NCBI GenBank assembly: GCA_903813345.2
Contig: CAIIXF020000011.1
Span: forward strand, 5,110,571 to 5,170,570
Length of the DNA: 60,000 nt
Direction of reading: 5' to 3'
From: Owenia fusiformis
Taxonomy: Eukaryota; Annelida; Polychaeta; Sabellida; Oweniidae
Position numbers and translations under genes: made by a program. The notes beneath the pieces are model-generated. The model saw only the letters and a program-made list of their open reading frames with translations, did not search any database and was not told the origin of the DNA. This document shows positions 1-10,580 of the stretch, piece after piece; the first letter of the stretch is position 1, and the number at the start of each line of letters is the position of its first letter.

Positions 1-100
1 AGAGCTCCTAATTTTCGTATCCTTAACTAAAATAAGCGCATCGTAAAGAATATTGGCCATTTGGCGGATTAGACTTACTCTTACTTTTGGTGGGGTCATT

Positions 101-600
101 AACTTTGACTCTATAGCTCAGTTGGTTAGAGCGCTGTCATCTGTCTTACCGGTTTGGGTTCGACCCTTGAAATTGGTACTTTTTTTTCTTTAACACTGCA
201 TATGGATCGCTTAGATATATACGAAATCTTTGACCGGAACTGACACTTAGAACGAGTTGGCCGGGTGGCATCGTAGTAGGTCCATAAACCGGGGGGTCAG
301 TGGATCGAAACTAAGGAGGGACGGGCGCGATTATGTGTGGAAAGGTCTATAGTACCTTGTGGTTTGAGTCTTTTCCGGGGCCTAGCGAGTCACGGATGTG
401 AACTGCCCGCTCTTGGCAGGGATCAGAGATTAGGAATTCGACTCATTCCTCCCTTACTCACGCATATGATCTGTTCCGGAGCTTAGTACCAGAGAGGGAG
501 TCGGAACTCTTGTGTGGACGCAATGCTCCTCAGGCTACGTCATTGCGACAAACGTCGAGTGTGAGATTGCTTACCACCCTCAATGACTGGGAAAACCTTT
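101..600 (+). mobile_element. tRNA-headed SINE
   Basis: The stretch opens with RNA polymerase III promoter elements: an A-box-like TAGCTCAGTTGGTTAGAGCG at about 114-133 and a B-box GGGTTCGACCC at 156-166. The flanks do not form a proper acceptor stem and no CCA-type end follows, so this reads as a tRNA-derived SINE head rather than a tRNA gene. A GC-richer body follows to about 600, ending in a T-rich tail. Parts of the body (CCGCTCTTG..., CCTCC...) resemble the body of the SINE-like unit at 15045-15430. The 3' boundary is approximate and I found no target duplication. Confidence 0.55.
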
Positions 601-774
601 TGTTATTTTTTTAGGTTAAAAAACCGTTTTGTGATATTCGAAAATTTCAGCTGAATGAAATGGCGTCGAATCGTGTTACCGAAACAGATCCGTTTAAGTG
701 ACAGAATGTCGGAACCTGAAAGCTGAAATAAAGATAATGTAGTTACGTTATAATTGTTGGATTTACACTAGCGC

Positions 775-930
775 GCTAAGACGTCTTAGCTAAAACGTTT
801 TAGCGTTAAAACGTTTTACAAATGTAATGTAAATCCAGATTTACTCATGAGCTCTCGGCTAAAGAGCGCTTAGCTAAAACGTTTTAGGACCCTAGTCATA
901 ACCAAGACGTCTTAGCGCTAAAACGTTTTA
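775..930. repeat. Cluster of CG-centred palindromes
   Basis: Two 16-bp perfect palindromes overlap here: GCTAAGACGTCTTAGC at 775-790 and GCTAAAACGTTTTAGC at 789-804. TAAAACGTTTTA recurs at 807-818, within 874-887 and at 919-930. AAGACGTCTT recurs at 904-913. Every palindrome is centred on CG. No gene overlaps the cluster. It could be part of a foldback element or a cluster of binding sites for a dimeric protein. Confidence 0.75.
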
Positions 931-1179
931 CAAGCTCTTAGCCCGTTTTTTTGCGTTGCGCCGAACGAAACATTTGAAACTTTCCATTTACATATGTCGC
1001 ATGGTCCTTTATTTTGTCCTATCCCTTGTTCTCTATATCATCCCAAAAGCATTGAGAAGAACTGAACGGTAGCCGTAGCAAATGTGACTATCACTTAAAT
1101 AATTTTCGTTATACGTATCTGTAGGCCTATTTAGAAAATAGAGAGGTTAAGCTATACGTCGTATTAACAAAACTTGAAA

Positions 1180-1400
1180 GTGAACTTCAATGCGCGCGCA
1201 GACAAATTACGTCAGATTTGTTTATTTCCTGTGGGCCAGCGTGAAGTTTACAGGTTTTTACATGAGATTAACATATTCGTGCAATTTACAGACGCGTATT
1301 CAACAAAGCATGAACGTGTACTTCTATGCGCGCGCAGGAAAATGACGTCAGATTAGTCTATTTTCTACAGGTAAGCGTGAAAGTTACATGGTTTCTACGT
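1180..1400. repeat. Two diverged direct repeats of about 85 bp
   Basis: The segment 1180-1265 (GTGAACTTCAATGCGCGCGC...) is repeated with substitutions at 1316-1400 (GTGTACTTCTATGCGCGCGC...), an offset of 136 bp. The second copy carries a perfect CRE-like TGACGTCA at 1343-1350; the first has TTACGTCA. Short reading frames here are not convincing as genes. Confidence 0.6.
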
Positions 1401-1674
1401 GTAGGTGCTCCTGCGCACAGCTGGCTCAAATGACTTCTGTCAGCTCGGTAGAGTAGATGAGTGATTACACGTCGCTCATAACGTGATTGATTTTTGCTAT
1501 GTTCTATGGCCCGGGAGGCGGGAGCCCATATTTTGATACAGACAATCTTGCTTGTTATATTGGTAGACCCCAATCCTTAATTGGAAATAAGAATACGTTT
1601 GAATGGGTAAATGACAACTTCAAATGTGATTGTTTGTTCATTCCGTACAATATAAATAGGCAGGGCTTACTCAC

Positions 1675-1715
1675 TTCGAGAGCCATGTTAGATTTTGAAA
1701 CGTATGGCTCTCGAA
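1675..1715. repeat. Short perfect hairpin
   Basis: TTCGAGAGCCAT at 1675-1686 is exactly complementary to ATGGCTCTCGAA at 1704-1715, with a 17-base loop. It lies just outside the foldback element that begins near 1733. Confidence 0.5.
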
Positions 1716-1732
1716 CGGGGAAATGGACACTG

Positions 1733-2219
1733 GCTGAATAATAGTGACCTTTAAAACACGAATTAAGTCGATCAGCGTCGACCAGCGGCTTACTTTTGTT
1801 CTCTAACTATGTCATACATCATTATCATCCTTCCGTGCAAGTATTGGAGCGCTGAAGTACTTCCTTTTCGATCAAGACTTGTAATTGTTAGTCGAGTGAA
1901 TGTTTTTTTCTGCCAAATTCCAATATGGCGTTTTCTGCTCGGACATTTTCGTAAATCTCCGGAGGTTGTCCGAACCTAACTCATTCTCAAAATTCATTTC
2001 GTTAGTTGCGTATCTCGCTCCTAGCAAACCGCCATATTGGAATTGGTTCGAAAAAACATTCACTCGATGAACAATTTACAAGTCTTGATCGAAAAAAGAA
2101 GTATTTCTGCGCTCAAATACTTGCACGGATTGATGATACTGATTGAAGACACAGTTAGAGACCAAAAGTAAGCCGCTGATCGACTTAATTCGTGTTTCAA
2201 GGGTCACTATTATTCAGCT
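1733..2219. mobile_element. Foldback element with arms of about 195 bp
   Basis: The left arm from GCTGAATAATAGTGACC at 1733 to about 1930 is matched in reverse complement by about 2026-2219, which ends GGTCACTATTATTCAGC. Agreement along the arms is high but not perfect, with a central loop of roughly 100 bp. The flanking TG on each side could be a 2-bp target duplication but is too short to prove. No transposase is encoded. I read it as a non-autonomous foldback MITE. Confidence 0.7.
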
Positions 2220-3609
2220 GCCCCAAGTGCTCCTAGGGAAAGCTATTATATCAAAATCCACATAGCTTTCGCAGAAAGTAAGGCAGGGTCAATTTGATAC
2301 CCTGGGCTTAAAGTACAACATGTATATACTAAATGAAATGACAACTACCGTAGGGCCTTCGATTGCCTTATCATTACATTTGATTTGCGAACGAGGTAGA
2401 CTTTAGGCATTTTCTTTGTTTTACGTCTGCCCTTGATATGAGCAAAAAAGTGATACAAAAGAAAGGATCTAGAGCATTCTCCATTATGATCTCCCCATGA
2501 ACAAAATGAATCTTGTTTAGGTGTAACACGAAGAATACAATGTCACATAATACTTTGGAAAATATTTAAAGATCTAATAGCAAAGGTTTTGCAAAAATAA
2601 ATCAATGTAGTATAAAACATGTAGTATGTATAATGAAGAAATAAATATATAATGAAAAAAATAAATATGTGTTTGTAATATTGGTATAAACTTAAGATTA
2701 AAAAGTGTCACTATCTCTTTCATTTTTCAACAAATATAGGCTCACGTGACATGTGACGTGGGGCAGGCAATTTTGATCTATCGTAGACCATATCAGTATC
2801 AAATTGCTGATATTTCAACCTCGTCTTGCGAGGCCATTTTGATTTGAAACATCTTGAATTTGGTGTCAAAATGAAGCTGGTCACGCCCACTTTCAGAGTT
2901 ATCAATGAATCATTTACTACGACTACTATATTCATTTAGGACGCGTGTAAAGTTAACCAATCAGAAAGACAATTGTTCCATATATGGCAATTCATTAACA
3001 TATTCAGTGTTTACTACTGCTTTTCGCGTCATGACAACACGAGTAGTAACTAATCAAGATGCCGTATTTTATCACGTGAGTTCAGAGTGACACGCACGCG
3101 ACATGTTGTCTGAGGTGATCGCGATGTTGAACAATTTCTTCTCGGAATTTGTCCAGAGAAATCAGCGATTCTAAATTAAGGTAGGATCTGCCATTTTTTC
3201 CTGTACAAGTTATAACTTATCTCTATCGAATCCTAAAGTTTTGGAAGAAGATATGAAGCGTAGGTTTAAAAACGAAGCGATTAATTTGACGATCTGATTT
3301 TGCAATTTGCAATGGCCAATTTAAAAAATACACTATGACCTGAATCGATTGCAAATTAAATAATTTCACAATATGACACAAATGGTATATCAAATCAAAT
3401 GTGCAGATATAAAATTTGCAATCGATTCAGGTCATTCAAATTAAAAGATTATACATTTTTTCATCATTTTTCCTACAAAATGGCTATAGAAAAATGCTTT
3501 TTTTTACATTTCCGAATTTATTGACATTTGAATTCTACATCGCCACAAACCCTGGAGTAGTCAGAGAAATATAAGTCTTTATCAATAGTGTCCGGCCTGA
3601 CAGACTCTG
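2220..3609. other. Non-coding stretch, nothing recognised
   Basis: AT-rich sequence with only short, unconvincing reading frames. I see no gene, RNA or clear repeat in it. Confidence 0.5.
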
Positions 3610-3755
3610 TAATGCCTGGGTCACATATGCTCCGATCCATCGGCCGGCGCCCGCCCGATTGAGTGTTTTGTTCAATATTGTATTCAATTTTGAACAAAAT
3701 ACTCAATCGGCCGGGCGCCGGAGTGAAAATCGGAGCATATGTGACCAAGGCATTA
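3610..3755. mobile_element. 146-bp palindromic MITE
   Basis: The unit is almost one long palindrome. TAATGCCTGGGTCACATATG at its left end is matched by CATATGTGACCAAGGCATTA at its right end, and the middle pairs ATTGAGTGTTTTGTTCAA with TTGAACAAAATACTCAAT. A degenerate relative sits at 22107-22206. Non-autonomous, with no coding capacity. Confidence 0.7.
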
Positions 3756-5552
3756 ATGTCATAATGGATGGGCACCAGCAAATAAAAAACACGACAACAA
3801 GGATACTCAAAGATCTTGCAGCTTTTTTTATCTCTTCGGAAAATACGTTTTTTTGCCGCATTTTGATTCATGATAATCGCATCTTGTGGCAGGCTTATAA
3901 CTGTGACGTGTCGCAAAAAGGTGGCGCATTTGTTTTTTAAGGGTATCGCGTGAATTGATTCCCCGGATTATAAGATAATATCTAATTAAAGTTATATATC
4001 ATTTTAAAGCTGTTTTGATGAAGTTTTTAGATCAACTACACTCCGTTCACGATTCTTGCGCGTTCTTTTTTACCAAAACATCTGGCAAATATCCCCTGTT
4101 GGCACGTTACATTTTGAATTATATTTCGTCTTTAAACGCTCATAACTCAAACAATATATGACTATTATACATATTTTTCGTCTTGATAAAGGTAGATGAA
4201 AGTTTTATTTCAAAGTATGAATTTTAGTAAGCGTCCCATATTGTGACGTCATAGAGTTTGAAAAATAGAATCTGTTGACAGCGACCTTTTTTGCTCATTT
4301 TTTGTTACCTTCAACTTTTCAGGTGTACATTAAACAAAAAATACGAGGTCAATTTTAATAATATATATATTAATAAGTCATACATGGTTATTTTGCTCCC
4401 AAACTCTAGTTTATTAATAAATAGTTGATTTTGTTCGCAAAAGTATGTCTTTTCTGTTGTATGTGGAAAAGTGGAGGACGAGAGGTTTTCAAAATTCATT
4501 AAAATAGGGCTAATTTACGCCATTCGCCTATTTTCAAGCACAGCGACACGTATATTTATTTCACCTAAATTATCAATTGATTCGTGTTTTATGATGCTCC
4601 TATCCCATTGTTAATACATATGCGATATCAGAGTTATTCGCCTTAAATATTTTGAGATATAGAGGCAAATGTGGAGGACGAAAGGATTTCCATATGTGTA
4701 CATTTTTCTCATAAAACGTCACATTCTGTGGTGTTAAAAAGCGAAAATGTGAAACAATGCGTGCGCGACCTTTTTGCGACACGTCAGTACTTGTAGTAGG
4801 AGCACTTTCAAGAGTACTGGTATGTTCATCTTTTCTTTGAATGCCACTCTGGCCAAGTTGACCCTTTCCCTGACTTATGCTAATGTCAAGTTGATCCTGT
4901 ATTTGTCCTTGAACTGTATCTTGGTCTTGACCAACTATTTTAGTATGTACCTGATCATGTGGACATTGAATGGGATCACATTGACATTGAATAGGGTCAC
5001 ACTGAGATTCTCTCAGTTTCTGAGATTGGTCGTGTTGACTTTCTTCCAGGCGTATGTCTTGATTATGTGGTTTCCCAATTCGACCACATAGTTGGTCATT
5101 TTGTACTTCTCCTTGAATTAACAAGCTACATGACTCCCTAGTTCAACCAGTGATCAACTACGGCAGTGCCGTTGTTGGCCTTAGGGAGCATAGATGCCTA
5201 AATAATATACAAAATCAAGCTGGTTAATCATTCCTCGGTGTAAGTCCACCAGGGATTATGGTCCCCTTTCTTAACGACCCTTACTGGCACTGATTGCGTA
5301 TAAGATAATAAGAGAAAGAGTTGTATTTAGGTCACCATATAAATCAATGGAGAGTAGGACCATAATTTGATAAGACCTCCTACCCTTTTACACCGGGTTT
5401 GAGTTGTTTCAGTTTCTTTATCTTTGATCTTCGAAGTCTTTCGATTTTATGCCCCTCACTTTGTGTTTGGTAAGAATATGTCCCAGCTGGGGCTACTGTT
5501 TTGCTACGATCCCGGATGTTCAGATAAACGCGGAGATTTAAATATGCAGTCA
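3756..5552. other. Non-coding stretch with small repeats
   Basis: GACGTGTCGCAAAAAGGT near 3906 reappears inverted near 4769-4786 (ACCTTTTTGCGACACGTC), about 900 bp away, hinting at a decayed inverted-repeat element. GTGGAGGACGA occurs twice (near 4471 and 4671). An open frame of 174 codons on the minus strand (5124-4600) contains internal Gln/Cys/Asp repeats (QCDPIQC twice) but matches no family I know and I do not call it a gene. Confidence 0.4.
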
Positions 5553-5557
5553 CAGGC

Positions 5558-5727
5558 CTCCTAGACTTCCAACAACGCGAACATCAGTTCTGATACCGCG
5601 AACTACGTTCCTTGCACTCGAACCACGAATCTCATATCGCGAACGTGAAATCTTATGTCGCGCACCACCATTTCCTTGTTTCCGAACATATTTCTTGTAC
5701 CGCGCACAGAGATCCGTTACCGCGAAC
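5558..5727 (-). repeat. Left TIR of the 2.3-kb element
   Basis: Reverse complement of 7684-7853 with one visible mismatch (ACCGCGC here, ACCTCGC in the complement of the right copy). Read on the minus strand it contains eight GTTCGCG-like motifs spaced 20-22 bp apart. Confidence 0.85.
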
Positions 5728-6781
5728 CAGGCATCTGATCGAAAAAAAGTCCGTAATTTTGTTCGTATTATTACGCATAAGTAAAATTCCAAGGAAGTGT
5801 TTTCATATGGAATTCGGAAGAAATATTTTCCCAGTTTCCATGCATGTGAATGAATATCCACTCATTGACGATAACAGTATTTTCAAGCTCTAGGAAACAC
5901 AAAATATTGGGACTACCTTGCAATCACGCGCATTGACATTTTCAGTGAAAGGGCTGGGTAATAACAACAAAAACAAAAACCTGACTTTTGAGTAACAACA
6001 CGTATGGCCAAATTAGTGACAGCTTTTTCCAATTTTGTCCATTTGAGCCGATGATTGCATCGTAATAAAGAAATGAGTTACCCTATGTACAATATTCCTG
6101 ATTTTATAGAATCCTTGATGTGCTATATCTGTCGCTCCAGCTACTGATAATTTGAAGATGCTACCCTTTGCCATGGAACCCCCCCCCCCATTACGGCTTG
6201 TGGGATTAACTGTTTACATACAGGAAAATAACAATCTATCATCCTGTTAAAGATTTTAACACTTGGTTTTGTTTCAAAACATATCAAATGATTACTAAAT
6301 CGTAATTTTAGAGTAAGGGCTAAGAATACTAATCTTTGATCGTCTGAGATAAATGTGTGTTGACGAGTCATGTAGTTAATAACTCTTGGTTTTAAAACCG
6401 AAGCTTTCATTGTAGGCTGTTCTGCCCCACCCATGGGCCATTTTGCCCTACTCTCCACATTATTTTCGAACACTCTGAAAAATCACAGAAAATGTGAAAT
6501 ATAATCCCTTCATAAGATGGAACATGAAAGTTCGCGATGATTGACAGATTAGAAAAACCTCTGCACGGATCAAATTATTATGAGGGCCGTTTTGCCCCAT
6601 GTTCCCAAAAAATTCCTGACTTCAGCAACCAGGACGATATCTGACCCAAGACATATGGAGCGCTAAAATGTCGGACCCTATTTTTCTGGGCCCATCTCAG
6701 AGGGATAACTGATTTACAATATACTACAATGTAGGTGTACTGTATAAAAGTAAACCTTGTAGTTTAAGGTCGCATGATGCA
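5728..6781. other. Unassigned interior of the 2.3-kb element
   Basis: Contains a short C-run near 6180 and only short reading frames (a 110-codon frame on minus, 6473-6141, is unconvincing). No transposase motif or known domain is visible. Confidence 0.4.
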
Positions 6782-7256
6782 GTGTGACCAGGATCACACT
6801 GACCATGGTCAGAATGACCCTAGACATGATGAAATAACTTTTTCAGCCCTCTGAAAAGGTCAATGTAAATAGCTTTAAGTAGGAGCATAGGAAAGGTTAA
6901 TGAACAGGATCTTTTGAATTTTTCAGAAAATGTGCCCAATATATTGCTCTAAATGATACAATCTTTAAAATTTTAGAAACTTGTCTGAAAAAATGGCGGT
7001 CATAAAAAGGAAAAAATATCCGCTTTTCAATTCAGTTTTTTGATTTTTTTTCTTTTTCAAGGAATGATATCAAATTTCCCAAGATTGTATCAGTGATAGC
7101 AATATATTAGGCACATTTTCTGAAAAATGCAAAGATTCTGTTCAGTGACCTTTCCTAAGCTCCTACTTTTATCTATTTTTCAGTCACAAATTTCAAAGGG
7201 CTGAAAAATTAATTTCATCATGTCTAGGGTCAACCTGACCATGGTCATTGTGATCA
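6782..7256. mobile_element. Foldback element nested in the 2.3-kb unit
   Basis: The left half (GACCAGGATCACACTGACCA..., ...CAGAAAATGTGCCCAATATA) is mirrored by the right half (...GGCACATTTTCTGAAAAATG..., ...CTGACCATGGTCATTGTGATC). The same palindromic family occurs at 21035-21535, 25193-26048 and, most completely, at 27258-28015. This copy lacks the outer GGTGCTATGG... ends. Confidence 0.7.
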
Positions 7257-7716
7257 ATGAAAAAAGATAAACTATACAAAAACATGAGTCACAAAAATGG
7301 ATGTCGGGAACTTGATCATCGGTGCAAGCGTGTGATATACTAGTGTCAATACAGTTTCTGGTCCAACCACAGCTATCACACACCTCTACACTTTCGTTGT
7401 GGTTCTTACAAATGACATTTCCTATTACACCACACCGTGCGCAGATACTCTCTGATCCCAAAAATGAATGACTGTGGGACGCAGTGCTATCCTTTGACAC
7501 ATCATTTAAAACCCTGCCAACTCGGGGCGTGGATGCTAATCTTGCATGCTTTTCAAAGGAACGAAAGTCCGGCGAAAGCGGAGGAGAAACTGAATTTCGT
7601 TTCCTTGTTTCACTCCGTTGCATATTAGTGGTATATACATGTAACTTGGAATCCCAAACACCCGGATGTATTATGTACAAATTGTTCGCGGTAACGGATC
7701 TCTGTGCGAGGTACAA
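7257..7716 (-). pseudogene. Cys-rich coding remnant inside the transposon
   Basis: An open minus-strand frame of about 150 codons starts inside the right TIR (7716) and runs to the nested foldback at 7256. Its early part is Ser/Arg/Lys-rich (SVSPPLSPDF, STPRVGRVL). Its later part has paired cysteines: ICARCG, VICKNH, EVCDSCGW, SHAC and HFCDSC, spaced like a zinc-binding module. Codons after 7256 belong to the inserted foldback. No family is assigned. It may be a host exon captured by the transposon or a decayed element protein; the start within the TIR is probably not a true start. Whether it is expressed is unknown. Confidence 0.35.
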
Positions 7717-7853
7717 GAAATATGTTCGGAAACAAGGAAATGGTGGTGCGCGACATAAGATTTCACGTTCGCGATATGAGATTCGTGGTTCGAGTGCAAG
7801 GAACGTAGTTCGCGGTATCAGAACTGATGTTCGCGTTGTTGGAAGTCTAGGAG
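7684..7853 (+). repeat. Right TIR with motifs phased about every 21 bp
   Basis: Eight GTTCGCG-like motifs begin at 7684, 7704, 7724, 7746, 7767, 7788, 7808 and 7829, spacings of 20, 20, 22, 21, 21, 20 and 21 bp. Typical units are GTTCGCGGTATCAGAACTGA and GTTCGCGATATGAGATTCGT. The spacing is two helical turns, so the conserved heptamers would lie on one DNA face. This looks like an array of subterminal binding sites. The left TIR holds the same array inverted. Confidence 0.8.
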
Positions 7854-7986
7854 CCCTGAGTCAGCACCAACGGGATAAAGAACTCGAGAATGGTTGTAGT
7901 AAGAGTATACTCCACGTTGTTAAAGAACTCTACGGCACAATCATCATCTGCCGTTGTTCTTCGCCCGATCCAGTCACTAGCGGATC

Positions 7987-8213
7987 TGCGGGGGGGGGGG
8001 CAGAAAAAATTGAGCCTAAAAATGTTGGGCCAGTAAAGGTTACAGGGCCCCAAAAAGTGGGCCTTTTCGATCATTACTGGGCTTTTTAAGGCCTTTTTTT
8101 AATTTTAGGCCAAATTTTGGGGGTTTTAGGGGCCCAAAATAAGAGCGGAACTTTTTTCTCTGACCTGAAATTTGCCCCCCCCCCCCCTGTTGGTTCCCAG
8201 ATTCGCCCCTGCC
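7987..8213. repeat. Low-complexity repeat bounded by G- and C-runs
   Basis: A G-run near 7989 and a C-run near 8175 flank Pu/Py-rich sequence with mirrored blocks such as GGGCCCCAAAAAGTGGGCC and AATTTTAGGCCAAATTTTGG. The outer AGATTCGCCCCTGCC resembles ends of dispersed non-autonomous repeats. Boundaries are uncertain. Confidence 0.35.
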
Positions 8214-10580
8214 AGTATTCCCAAAAAATAATTGTCAGTCAATACAACAAAAACGACAAAATCCAGGAAAAAATGACATAGACCAGTAGACCACAGCTCT
8301 TTTTACTGTTTTTTTGCTGTGTATGACGCCCCCTGGGAAATTAGCATGAAACGGTCAAAGCTGATCAGAACGATTGTCGAACAGTCAAGCCGAGTAACTA
8401 AGTTAACATTCGAAAATAAAAATCTCAAAAATCGTACATCTTTGATTTCAAAAATAATTTGTGAGGTGGTTATTAAGATGATAATACACAATTTTACGTA
8501 TAAATTTTGAGTACATCTCGAATCCATTCTCAACAAAGCGTTCTCAAAATAAGTATTCCAAAATATTTGAGTTCGGGATGATAAAAGTACGTTAAGATAT
8601 ACCGCTCCTTAACAAACTTCTTTGGGAACAAGATATTAATCAAATGCATATTCTTCTTATTTACTCCCTGACACATGCAAACGAATGTAACATAAGTAAA
8701 TATCTCCGTTTTAAATAATTTTGTAAACGTTGTTCTCCACAAGTGCCATTTTTATAATTAAAAAACAAAATTAAACATTTTGCATTTCTAAATTGATAAG
8801 TGTCTTGGAATACAACTTAACCGCTGACGATTTAAGTTATTAATAATATTTCCCTTAGTGATCCCATGCTAAATAGACAGTAACTGGGTCATTGTTTTGT
8901 GCTCAACCTTGTTTTCATGACTTTTAAACATGAGTCCACAATTATGTAGGAAATTTCATTTCCAAATGTAAGCGTGTCAACTCCTGTTTTTGCACAAAAT
9001 GTAGCCTTTTATTATGATAGATCGCCAAAATCTGCATGTACCTCCCAAATAGGCGACATGTTTTTAAATTTATAGATGCTGAGCTATAAACTCGAACAAA
9101 AATTTAAACCACCCGCTATTATTTTGATTACACAAGACGAAATTTCCACTCCCGGGGAGCACTTTGGTTACACTTTGAACGAGAATTCTTGAAGAATCGT
9201 TCGAATTTTCAAAAAAGGTTTTACGCAGTTTTATTGCTTTGTTTAAGCCTCGACTAATATCATACTCAAATCCGATACCATAATTATAAATTAAAATGAA
9301 ACATTAAACTCACCAGGTTATATGATAAACCGTTTTGAGAATTTATGATTTGAGTTAACTGTGGATATTTATATAAAATATAAGTCGGCATGTATTCCAG
9401 CGTTAATGTACACACATGATGTATGCATCAACGTGTGACTTAAATATCAATTCGTGACTATCATATTTGGCTTTCAAAAATTAAGTTGGAAGTGACAGTG
9501 GTTGGAGATTAACGAAAATGTCAATCACATCCAAATATCCAAACGACGTCAAGTATTAACAATGCACTTTTCGTGCATCACAAACAAGGCAAGGTTCTGT
9601 GATCCAGCAATGTGCATTCCGAAAGAAAAAATTCACAAATATTATCAACACATCAGAACGCTTTAAATCCCGGGGTCACGGTACAATATTTGGTCCCCCT
9701 CGGTCACGGTATCTGTCTTACTACTTGCACTTAATTTGAAGGAAAATCATTCATGCCTTATATCTCCCTCAAAAAATTCTCACGAGTTCTGGGACACCCT
9801 GTACTCATCCAATTAGTTTGAACCTTTCAGGGCTTATAGCCCTGCTACTGGGCACTTCACATGAAATTTTCCAATGTCTTCCAGTGTCTGATTGAAAAGT
9901 GAGGCTCTAAATAGTAAGAAAATTGGTCACGAATTTGCCCCCCTCCAAATTCTGTAGGAGTGATTGGCATTATTTATTTTGCAAATGATTCATATATTAT
10001 AATGTCTATGTATGTAACTTACAAACATCAAGATATCTAAAATTATTGAGAATGAAAAAAATATTTTCCGGGGGTGGGGTGTTTTTTTTTGGGGGGGGGG
10101 TGGGGGGCTAACCCCTGAAAAAAAAGAATTATGTACCACTCTGAGAAGCTATCACCTAGATAGAATTTTCATCCAAGACTTCCCTCTAACTGAAAATGCT
10201 GCCAAACCAACTATACTCCATTTATTAAGAATTTTCCTCCTCGCTCTTAGAGTAAAGGGGAGGGCATACTTTCGGGACACCCTGTATATGTCGTAACTGT
10301 TATTAAACATTTTTGATTGTTTTCCATTCCAATTCTGACTGCCAAAATGGTCTAAAAAATTCGAACCAAATCTGCCAAGCGGTGTTTGAGTTATCGCGTG
10401 AACAGATACCGGACGAACGGCTTCTTTATATTCATAATCGAATTTTATTCGTTGGGATAATCAAGGTTACTATTAACAATAAAAAATCTGTTTATTCACA
10501 ATGAGCGAACATAAAACAGTAAGGTTAGTTGTGATTATCTTATTACAGCAGCAAGACTTGAAGAGCTTTTGTTCTCAGGT
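8214..10580. other. Non-coding flank upstream of the glycosyltransferase
   Basis: AT-rich sequence without a convincing gene. GGGACACCCTGTA occurs at 9791-9803 and again in the same orientation at 10274-10286; it resembles a mariner terminus. A G-run lies near 10091. Just before the glycosyltransferase start, TTATTACAG (about 10541-10549) and TTCTCAG (10572-10578) could be 3' splice sites of a 5'-untranslated exon. Confidence 0.4.

Larger units (their letters stand above)
5553..7858. mobile_element. 2.3-kb transposon-like unit, 175-bp TIRs, 5-bp TSD
   Basis: The left terminus CAGGCCTCCTAGACTTCC at 5553 and the right terminus (reverse complement CAGGGCTCCTAGACTTCC, ending 7858) are inverted repeats of about 175 bp. 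Over the inner 170 bp I count one difference. AGTCA stands immediately outside both ends (5548-5552 and 7859-7863), a 5-bp target duplication. The interior holds unassigned sequence, a foldback element of another family (6782-7256) and a Cys-rich coding remnant (7257-7716). No transposase is evident, so it is probably non-autonomous. The near-identity of the ends implies recent movement or gene conversion. Superfamily not assigned. Confidence 0.8.

Noticed and set aside
101-175. A tRNA gene
   Set aside because: A and B boxes are present, but the arms do not fold into a proper cloverleaf and a SINE-like body follows.
4600-5124. A 174-codon protein gene on minus
   Set aside because: Internal short repeats, no domain, no splice or regulatory support, located among inverted-repeat fragments.
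9791-10286. A mariner element bounded by GGGACACCCTGTA
   Set aside because: Both copies point the same way, so they are not paired inverted ends.
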